From assembly GCF_049801075.1 (NCBI RefSeq), contig NZ_JBNAGG010000001.1, forward strand, positions 806,001-870,000: DNA of 64,000 nt. Reading direction: 5' to 3'. This DNA is from Maritalea sp049801075 (lineage in GTDB: Bacteria > Pseudomonadota > Alphaproteobacteria > Rhizobiales > Devosiaceae). Numbering within the stretch: position 1 is the stretch's first letter; each line of letters opens with the position of its first letter. Of the stretch, positions 24,707 to 31,664 are shown piece by piece. The notes below the pieces were generated by a model. That model did no database searches. It was not told the DNA's origin and saw only the letters and a program-made list of their open reading frames with translations. Made by a program: the position numbers and the translations under genes.

Positions 24707-25918
24707 ATGCGATTTCTAATGTCATATGGCGTTGCATTCCTGCTGTTGTTGGGTATCGGCGGATGGATGGCCTCAGGTTACATTGTGCAAGGCGGCCAAG
24801 GCCCCGGCAACGGTGAAACCCAAGCGCTAGACGCGGTCGACTTGCCAGGCGCTGACAAAGCCAAAGATTTGATGACCGATTTCGGCTTGATTGAAGGCGA
24901 CGACGAAAAGGCAGCAAATGAAGATGCTGCGCAAGCTGAGGCTGACGCCGAAACTGCCGCTGAGGAAGAGTTACAAGCCGTACGGACCCGCACTTTTACC
25001 ATTCAGCCACTGCCGCTAGAAGTTACTCTACGCGGCAACACAATGGCGAAGGCGACAGTGTCGATCCGCGCGGAAACAACTGGCATTTTGGAAAAACGCC
25101 ACGTTGAAAAAGGTGATCTTGTAGAGGCAGGCGATCTGTTGTGCTCCATCGATTCAGGCACGCGGCAAGCGCGTTTGGCCCAAGCCGAAGCTAGCTTCGA
25201 GCAAGCGAAAGCCGACTTTGAGACCAACAAAACATTGCGCGAAAAAGAATTGGCCCCGGCAAATTCTGGTGCAGCTTACGAAGCCAACTTGAAAGCGGCG
25301 CAGGCCCAGTTGGACGAAGCCAAAGCTGAACTGGACCGCACTGAGATTTACGCAGAGGCCCGCGGGATTGTTCAAGACCCAATGGCCCAGCCCGGCGACA
25401 TGCTTTCTGCTGGTGGCGCTTGCGTGACGCTGGTTCAATTGGATCCGCTGGTGTTTGTGGGTGATGTGGCAGAGAGCAACATTGATGCGGTACGCATTGG
25501 GTTGCCCGTGACCGTGAAAACCATCACAGGACGCGAAGTTGAAGGCAAAGTGGCCTATATCAGCCCATCTGCCAACACAGCGACACGCGCCTTCCCTGTG
25601 GAAGTTGAATTGCCGAACCCAAACCAAACCATCCGCGCCGGATTGACCGCCGAGGCCAGTGCGATTTTGGGCACCGTGCCTGCGCATTTAATCCCACAAT
25701 CTGTGCTGACATTGGATAATGACGGCACATTGGGCGTGCGCGCTGTTAAAGATGGCCAAGTGAGCTTTCATCCAATTGAGATCGTTAAAGACAGCCAAAA
25801 AGGCATTTGGGTGACCGGATTGCCAGAAACCATAGACATCATCACGGTCGGGCAAGAATATGTTGTTGCTGGCCAACAAGTGGTGGCAGACAATGAAACT
25901 GAGGAGACAACATCATGA
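24707..25918 (+). CDS. RND efflux periplasmic adaptor (membrane fusion protein)
   Basis: 403 residues. An N-terminal membrane helix or signal anchor (residues 4-26) is followed by an unusual acidic Ala/Glu/Asp-rich linker (about 55-85). Then come the HlyD-like barrel-sandwich/lipoyl domain (PLEVTLRGNT...SIRAETTGILEKRHVEKGDLVEAGDLLC), a helical hairpin rich in Ala/Gln/Glu (about 145-205), the second lipoyl half, the beta-barrel and the membrane-proximal domain. It bridges the RND pump to an outer-membrane channel. The stop overlaps the RND start by four bases (ATGA). No TolC-like gene is adjacent, so a channel encoded elsewhere must be shared. Confidence 0.93.
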   Translation: MRFLMSYGVAFLLLLGIGGWMASGYIVQGGQGPGNGETQALDAVDLPGADKAKDLMTDFGLIEGDDEKAANEDAAQAEADAETAAEEELQAVRTRTFTIQPLPLEVTLRGNTMAKATVSIRAETTGILEKRHVEKGDLVEAGDLLCSIDSGTRQARLAQAEASFEQAKADFETNKTLREKELAPANSGAAYEANLKAAQAQLDEAKAELDRTEIYAEARGIVQDPMAQPGDMLSAGGACVTLVQLDPLVFVGDVAESNIDAVRIGLPVTVKTITGREVEGKVAYISPSANTATRAFPVEVELPNPNQTIRAGLTAEASAILGTVPAHLIPQSVLTLDNDGTLGVRAVKDGQVSFHPIEIVKDSQKGIWVTGLPETIDIITVGQEYVVAGQQVVADNETEETTS

Positions 25919-28900
25919 TTGGTGCCCTAGAGAATATTCTTCGGCGTCCCAAAACTGTCATCGTTGTGATGATCGTGATGCTAATTGCGGGTATTTCCGC
26001 CTATGTTAATCTGCCAAAGGAAAGCCAACCCGATGTGGATGTGCCTTACCTTTATGTATCTGTTTCGCAAACCGGCGTGTCTCCGGCCGATGCGGAGCGC
26101 CTGTTGGCGCGACCGTTGGAAAACGAGCTGCGCAATCTTGATGGGTTGAAGTCCATCTCATCCACCTCAAGCACGGGCCACGCGTCTGTGTTTTTGGAGT
26201 TTGATATTAACTTCGACAAAGATCAGGCGGTGGTTGATACGCGCGAGAAAGTCGATACGGCAAAATCGCAATTACCTGACGATGCAAACGAACCAACTGT
26301 GCACGAAATCTCAGCCAATGGCTTTGCCACCATCACGGTGGCTCTTTCTGGTGATGTGCCTGAACGTACATTGTTGCGTGTGGCGCAGGACTTGCAAGAG
26401 GATTTAGAAGGCATCTCCACAGTGCGCGACGTTAATATGGCGGGCGACCGTGAGGAAGTGTTGGACGTGGTGGTCGACCTGTTGAAGCTGGAAAGCTACA
26501 ATCTGACGACCAATCAACTGTTTGATGCGCTGGCGCGGAACAACCTTGTTGTGCCTGCTGGCACCTTGGACACAGGCCAAGGCAAATTTGCTTTGGAAGT
26601 GCCCGGCCTTATCGAGACAGCTTCTGACGTATTCACCCTGCCCTTAAAAACGGATGGCAGCACCATCGTGACATTTGGCGATGTAGCGACCATTCAGCGT
26701 ACCTTTAAAGATGCTACTGACTTTACCCGTGTGAACGGCGAGCCAGCGATCATCCTTGAAGTGAACAAGCGCTTGGGGTCCAACATTATCGACACATCAG
26801 ATAATGTGCGTAAAGTTGTGGAAGCTGCCAAAGCGGATTGGCCGACAACAATCCATGCATCATATATGCTGGATCAGGCGAAATTCTCAAAAAGCATGTT
26901 GGACTCATTGCAATCGGCTGTTTTGACAGCGATTGCTTTGGTGATGATTGTCACCATCGCCATGTTGGGTATTCGCCCTGCGATCATGGTGGGTGTGGCG
27001 ATCCCAACAAGCTTTATGATGGCGTTCTTCTTCCTGCAATTGCTTGGCTATACCGTCAATATGATGATCATGTTCGGCTTGGTGCTGACTGTGGGCATGT
27101 TGGTGGATGGTGCCATTGTGATTGTGGAATATGCTGACCGTAAAATCTCAGAAGGGATGGAACGGCGCGAAGCCTTTATCCGTGCGGCGAAGTTGATGTT
27201 CTGGCCCGTTGTTTCCTCTACGGCGACAACGCTGGCGGCCTTTACACCGATGCTGTTGTGGCCGGGGATTATCGGCAAGTTTATGAGCTATTTGCCGATC
27301 ATGGTGATCATCACCCTGATTTCATCCTTGATTACGGCGATGATCTTCCTGCCCGTTATTGGCGGACTTGTTGCCCGCAAACGTGTGAGCGAAAAGGAAA
27401 TTGCCGCGGCGAAGTCCCTTTCCGTACACAACCACTTTGATCCAAAGAAAGTGCCGGGCATTACTGGGCTTTACATCCGGTTTATGAATGCAATCATCCG
27501 TAGGCCTTTGATCGTGCTGATCGTTGGCTTGGGTGTGATTGGTGGTGTGTTCTACACATTTTCAAACAACCCAACCGGCGTGGAAGCGTTTCCAAAGATC
27601 GAGCCTGAATATGCCACTGTGGCCATTACGGGCCGCGGCAACTACTCGCCGGTGGAAATTCGCGATCTATTGATCGAGGTGGAGCAAGAGGTTCTTAAGG
27701 TTGAAGGCATTGAAGATGCTGTGTTGAACTTTGGTTCGACTGGCGCTGTGACCTCCACACCGCCAGACACAATCGGCAACTTGCAGCTTGAGTTTGAACC
27801 ATTCCGTGACCGTCGTTATGCCACTGAAATTTTCGCGGATATTCGCGCCAATGTGGCGGATATCTCCGGTGTTGGCGTTGAGCTGTTGGAGGCAGAAGAA
27901 GGCCCGCCATCAGGCAAAGACGTGAACATGCGCGTTGTGGCTCAAAGCTATGACGAGTTGGCCCCAGTGGTGGCAAAAATCCGCGACTATATCGAGAACG
28001 ATATGGGCGACATGATTGAAGTTGAGGATGGTCGTCCCCTCCCCGGCATCGATTGGGAAATCAAAGTAGACCGCGAAAAGGCTGCCTTGTTTGGTCTAGG
28101 TGTGCGTGAACTGTCACCTTATGTGCAATTGGTCACCTCCGGTGTCGCCATTGGCAGCTATCGCCCTGATGACGCAAATGACGAGCTGGACATTCAAGTC
28201 CGCTTGCCAAAAGAACAGCGCACATTCGATGCGTTGGACAGCTTGCGGATCATCACCAACCAAGGTTTGGTGCCTGTTTCGAACTTTATCGAGCGTAAAG
28301 CTGTGCCGAAAGTGGCGAACATTGAACGCCGCAATGAAAAGTACACTATGAGTGTACGCGGCAATGTGGCCCCTGCGGAAAATGAAGATGGCACACCAGT
28401 TACTGCTGCGCAAAAAGTGGAGCAACTGAAAGCCTGGATTGATGACCAAAGCTGGCCTTCAACGATTGATTTCGAGTTTGCCGGCGCGGACGAGCAAACC
28501 CAAGAAACCAATGCCTTCATGATGCAGGCTGGTTTGGGCGCAATGTTCTTGATGTTTCTGATCCTACTGACCCAGTTCAACAGCTTCTATCAAGTGTTCA
28601 TCACCCTATCGACAGTGGTGATGTCTGTAGCAGGCGTTTTGCTGGGCATGATGATCACGCAGCAAGCGTTCTCAGCTATCATGACTGGCGTGGGTATCGT
28701 TTCGCTGGCTGGTATCGTGGTGAACAACTCGATTGTTTTGATCGACACCTATAACCGCTTCCGCAAGGAAGATGGTGTGGACCCGGTCACAGCATCCTTG
28801 ATGACCGCATCGCAGCGCTTGCGCCCTGTGATGTTGACCACGATCACCACCGTTTTCGGGCTTATCCCCATGGCGATGGGCATCTCGATCGACTTCTTCG

Positions 28901-29286
28901 CGCGGGAAATCATTGTTGGTGACCCATCCGGGTCTTGGTGGATCCAGTTGGCCACGGCAGTGATTGCCGGGTTGAGCTTCTCAACATTGCTTACGCTGAT
29001 CATGGTGCCAGTGATGCTCTCCGCCCCTTCCATTTGGAAAGACTTCTTTGTTTGGGTTTGGACATCAACTGCTGGACGCAAAGCGGAACAAGCTAAAGCT
29101 GAGGCTCAGCAAGCAAAAGCACAGCAAGATGCGTCACAACAAGATCAACCTGCTGATGCTCAAATTCCTGGGCATACGGATAGTGCGAAACAATATATTC
29201 GCACACCTGTGGAAGGCAGCTTGTTGTCAGAAGAAAAGAATGGCGTGACCATCGTGTCTCGCCCGACCCCGGAAGCGGCTGAGTAA
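25915..29286 (+). CDS. RND efflux transporter permease (AcrB/HAE type)
   Basis: 1123-residue inner-membrane proton antiporter with 12 helices and two large periplasmic loops. The first helix (RPKTVIVVMIVMLIAGISAY) is followed by the porter domain. Helix 4 carries GMLVDGAIVIVEYADRK, keeping one of the two helix-4 aspartates of AcrB while the next position is Gly, as in many LVDNAIV-type pumps. The second half repeats the fold (VSLAGIVVNNSIVLIDTYNRFR). The C-terminal 70 residues are a Gln/Ala-rich cytoplasmic tail, longer than in AcrB. The substrate is unknown. It is co-translated with the adaptor, controlled by PadR, and ended by a strong terminator. Confidence 0.95.
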   Translation: MIGALENILRRPKTVIVVMIVMLIAGISAYVNLPKESQPDVDVPYLYVSVSQTGVSPADAERLLARPLENELRNLDGLKSISSTSSTGHASVFLEFDINFDKDQAVVDTREKVDTAKSQLPDDANEPTVHEISANGFATITVALSGDVPERTLLRVAQDLQEDLEGISTVRDVNMAGDREEVLDVVVDLLKLESYNLTTNQLFDALARNNLVVPAGTLDTGQGKFALEVPGLIETASDVFTLPLKTDGSTIVTFGDVATIQRTFKDATDFTRVNGEPAIILEVNKRLGSNIIDTSDNVRKVVEAAKADWPTTIHASYMLDQAKFSKSMLDSLQSAVLTAIALVMIVTIAMLGIRPAIMVGVAIPTSFMMAFFFLQLLGYTVNMMIMFGLVLTVGMLVDGAIVIVEYADRKISEGMERREAFIRAAKLMFWPVVSSTATTLAAFTPMLLWPGIIGKFMSYLPIMVIITLISSLITAMIFLPVIGGLVARKRVSEKEIAAAKSLSVHNHFDPKKVPGITGLYIRFMNAIIRRPLIVLIVGLGVIGGVFYTFSNNPTGVEAFPKIEPEYATVAITGRGNYSPVEIRDLLIEVEQEVLKVEGIEDAVLNFGSTGAVTSTPPDTIGNLQLEFEPFRDRRYATEIFADIRANVADISGVGVELLEAEEGPPSGKDVNMRVVAQSYDELAPVVAKIRDYIENDMGDMIEVEDGRPLPGIDWEIKVDREKAALFGLGVRELSPYVQLVTSGVAIGSYRPDDANDELDIQVRLPKEQRTFDALDSLRIITNQGLVPVSNFIERKAVPKVANIERRNEKYTMSVRGNVAPAENEDGTPVTAAQKVEQLKAWIDDQSWPSTIDFEFAGADEQTQETNAFMMQAGLGAMFLMFLILLTQFNSFYQVFITLSTVVMSVAGVLLGMMITQQAFSAIMTGVGIVSLAGIVVNNSIVLIDTYNRFRKEDGVDPVTASLMTASQRLRPVMLTTITTVFGLIPMAMGISIDFFAREIIVGDPSGSWWIQLATAVIAGLSFSTLLTLIMVPVMLSAPSIWKDFFVWVWTSTAGRKAEQAKAEAQQAKAQQDASQQDQPADAQIPGHTDSAKQYIRTPVEGSLLSEEKNGVTIVSRPTPEAAE

Positions 29287-29314
29287 GTCAGCCCTTTCCA
29301 ACCTCCAAAGTGAA

Positions 29315-29340
29315 ACGGCCCCTCGCGGGGCCGTTTTTTT
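29315..29340 (+). terminator. Rho-independent terminator of the RND operon
   Basis: Eight-pair GC-rich stem (29315-29322 with 29327-29334) with a TCGC loop followed by T to 29340. It sits 28 bases after the RND stop and 27 bases before the convergent ABC exporter gene ends. Confidence 0.92.
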
Positions 29341-29366
29341 ATGCCGCCAACAATTTCAAAGCGACT

Positions 29367-31283
29367 TTATTGGGCAGGTTCATCTTCGGTTTTGACTGAG
29401 ATGAAGCCCTCACTGCCGGCGCTTTCGCGCGCCATGCGCAACCGTTCGCCAGCCTCGTCGACCTCGCGCTGACGGTTCCACATTTGTGAATAGAGCCCTT
29501 CTTGCGCCAACAGGCCTTCATGGTTGCCCCGCTCCGCAATCTTACCGTCGCGCAACACGATGATCTCATCGGCATTGACCACGGTCGAAAGACGGTGCGC
29601 GATCACCAAGGTGGTCCGATCTTGCGCCACTGCATCAAGGGCTGACTGAATTTCCTGCTCCGTTTGCGTATCCAGCGCAGAAGTTGCTTCGTCCAAAATA
29701 AGGATTGGCGGGCTCTTCAGGATGGTCCGCGCAATCGCAACACGTTGCTTTTCACCGCCAGACAATTTTAGACCGCGTTCACCCACTTGGGTGTTAAACC
29801 CATCAGGCAAAGCCTCAATAAAGTCTGAGATCTGTGCCAAACGAGCGGCTTCACGCACCTCGGCGTCAGTTGCCTCTGGGCGGCCATAGCGAATATTGTA
29901 TTCGATGGTGTCGTTGAACAGCACTGTATCTTGCGGCACCATGCCCACAGCAGCGCGAAGTGACTTTTGAGTTACGTCCCGCACATCTTGCCCATCAACC
30001 TCTACGCTGCCTTCAATCACGTCATAGAAGCGATATATTAGGCGGGAGATGGTTGATTTACCGGCTCCAGACGGCCCGACAACAGCGATTGTTTTGCCCG
30101 CTGGCACCTCAAAGCTGATGCCCTTCAGGATTTCCCGGTTTGAATCATAGTGGAACTTCACATCGTTGAATTTTAGAACGGGGCCTTCCACCTTCAATTC
30201 TTTGGCGCCTGGTTTGTCTTCAATTTCGGCATCTTGATCCAGCAGATGGAACATTTGCTCAATGTCTGTCAGGCCCTGACGGATTTCGCGATAAACGAAA
30301 CCGATGAAGTTCAATGGACGATAGATTTGCATCATAAAGGTGTTGATCAACACAAAATCACCCACGGTGATTGCGCCGCTGACAACGCCCTGCACTGACA
30401 TGACACCAATGACGATCATGCCGGCCCAAAAGATAACAGCCTGACCAAAGTTCAAGAAACCGAGCGAGGTCCACATGCGAATTGCCGCGCCTTCATATTT
30501 GGCCATTGCCCCATCAAAACGGCGGGTTTCCATTTCTTCATTGCCGAAATATTTGACGGTTTCAAAGTTCAGCAAGCTGTCGATTGCCTTGGAATTGGCA
30601 TCGGTATCGCTGTCATTCATGGCCCGGCGAATGCCAATACGCCAGTTCGACGCTTTGATGGTGAAATAGATGTAGGCCCAAATGGTGACCACAAGCACGC
30701 CCAGATAGGAGATACCGAACATCCAGACAAACACGGTGCCGATGATCAAAAACTCCACCAAGGCTGGTGCGGTGTTCAGCATGGTGAACCGGACAATGGT
30801 CTCAATGCCTTTTGTCCCCCGCTCAATAACGCGCGAAAGACCGCCCGTACGGCGCTGCAGGTGATAGCGAAGGCTGAGCGCGTGCAGATGCTTAAAGGTG
30901 CGGTGGGCGAGCTGGCGCACGGCATTTTGCCCAACAGATGCAAACAGCACGTCGCGCAACTGCATAAAGCCGCTCTCAACGATTGAGCCGATACCGTAAG
31001 CAATTGCAAAGATGAACGGCAGCGACAAACCAAACCACATCGCGGCTTCGGCGCCCGAGGGTTCGCCCAAACTGTCGATGACGCCCTTATAGGCGAAGGG
31101 CACTAACGTTGAGGCACCTTTGGCCGCGAGCAAGGCAACAATCGCCAACAGCACGCGCATTTTGAGTTCGGGACGATCACTTGGCCACATATAGGGCCAA
31201 AGATTTTTAACTGTCGTCAGGACGTCGCCTTCTTCGGCGCTGACAGTCTGTTTCTTGGCGTTTTTAGCTTGGTTATCTGCCAT
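29367..31283 (-). CDS. Atm1-type ABC exporter (ABCB7/HMT1 family, fused permease and ATPase)
   Basis: 638-residue half-transporter. The six-helix membrane domain (about residues 40-330) opens with LWPYMWPSDRPELKMRVLLA, a signature of the Atm1/ABCB7/HMT1 heavy-metal group. The ATPase domain has GPSGAGKST (Walker A), LSGGEKQRVAIART (ABC signature), LILDEATSALD (Walker B) and IAHRLST (H-loop). Bacterial relatives export glutathione conjugates or metal-glutathione complexes; mitochondrial ones export a sulfur species for Fe-S assembly. The start shares one base with the arsR stop (TAATG), so it is coupled to a metal-sensor-like ArsR. That favours a stress or metal role. The C-terminal 40 residues are charged and probably flexible. 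Confidence 0.93.
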   Translation of the reverse strand: MADNQAKNAKKQTVSAEEGDVLTTVKNLWPYMWPSDRPELKMRVLLAIVALLAAKGASTLVPFAYKGVIDSLGEPSGAEAAMWFGLSLPFIFAIAYGIGSIVESGFMQLRDVLFASVGQNAVRQLAHRTFKHLHALSLRYHLQRRTGGLSRVIERGTKGIETIVRFTMLNTAPALVEFLIIGTVFVWMFGISYLGVLVVTIWAYIYFTIKASNWRIGIRRAMNDSDTDANSKAIDSLLNFETVKYFGNEEMETRRFDGAMAKYEGAAIRMWTSLGFLNFGQAVIFWAGMIVIGVMSVQGVVSGAITVGDFVLINTFMMQIYRPLNFIGFVYREIRQGLTDIEQMFHLLDQDAEIEDKPGAKELKVEGPVLKFNDVKFHYDSNREILKGISFEVPAGKTIAVVGPSGAGKSTISRLIYRFYDVIEGSVEVDGQDVRDVTQKSLRAAVGMVPQDTVLFNDTIEYNIRYGRPEATDAEVREAARLAQISDFIEALPDGFNTQVGERGLKLSGGEKQRVAIARTILKSPPILILDEATSALDTQTEQEIQSALDAVAQDRTTLVIAHRLSTVVNADEIIVLRDGKIAERGNHEGLLAQEGLYSQMWNRQREVDEAGERLRMARESAGSEGFISVKTEDEPAQ

Positions 31284-31603
31284 TAGCTATCAATACTCGC
31301 TTTATGTTTTTCGGTTGCGGCGCGGTCGGCTGCCAATATCTCGTCTATCCCGGCTTTCAGCCGTTCAAACGGTTCAGCGCAAATGGAATAGCAGTTTCGG
31401 GTGCCCTGCCCTTTGCGTTCGATTAGGCCCGCCTCCAAAAGCACTTTAAGGTGCTGGGACACAGTGGATTGCGCCAAATCGATGCAGGTGGTGACATCGC
31501 CACAACAAGGTGTTTTTTGCTTGGTCAAATAACGCAGGATTGCCACCCGTGCAGGATGGCCCACCGCGCGCGTGAGTTTTGCTAATTCTTCATCTTTAGA
31601 CAT
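31283..31603 (-). CDS. ArsR family transcriptional regulator
   Basis: 106-residue winged-helix repressor with the recognition helix QSTVSQHLKVLLEAGLIERKGQG. The region before it has CCGDVTTC (Cys33, Cys34, Cys40), close to the alpha-3 metal site of ArsR/SmtB proteins, and further cysteines at 71 and 75. These could sense a thiophilic metal or reactive thiol, which is inference. It heads a two-gene operon with the Atm1-type exporter (one-base overlap). A perfect 15-base inverted repeat covers its ribosome binding site and is the obvious operator. Confidence 0.92.
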   Translation of the reverse strand: MSKDEELAKLTRAVGHPARVAILRYLTKQKTPCCGDVTTCIDLAQSTVSQHLKVLLEAGLIERKGQGTRNCYSICAEPFERLKAGIDEILAADRAATEKHKASIDS

Positions 31604-31606
31604 GAG

Positions 31607-31640
31607 AAACCCTTTATCGTATTTTTACGATAAAGGGTTT
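31607..31640 (-). promoter_or_regulatory. Perfect 15-base inverted repeat over the arsR ribosome binding site
   Basis: Arms 31607-31621 and 31626-31640 are perfectly complementary around a 4-base loop. Read toward arsR, the second arm contains AAAGGG, the likely Shine-Dalgarno, 7 bases before the ATG at 31603. The element may be the ArsR operator. As RNA it would also form a stable hairpin that hides the ribosome binding site. It lies 24 bases after the upstream LysM gene and could also slow readthrough from it. Confidence 0.75.
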
Positions 31641-31664
31641 ACTCTCAAACTGCAAGCTGCAATT

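Noticed and set aside
27048..27440. Short frames inside the RND permease gene
   Set aside because: Shadows within a gene that is intact over its whole length with all RND blocks.
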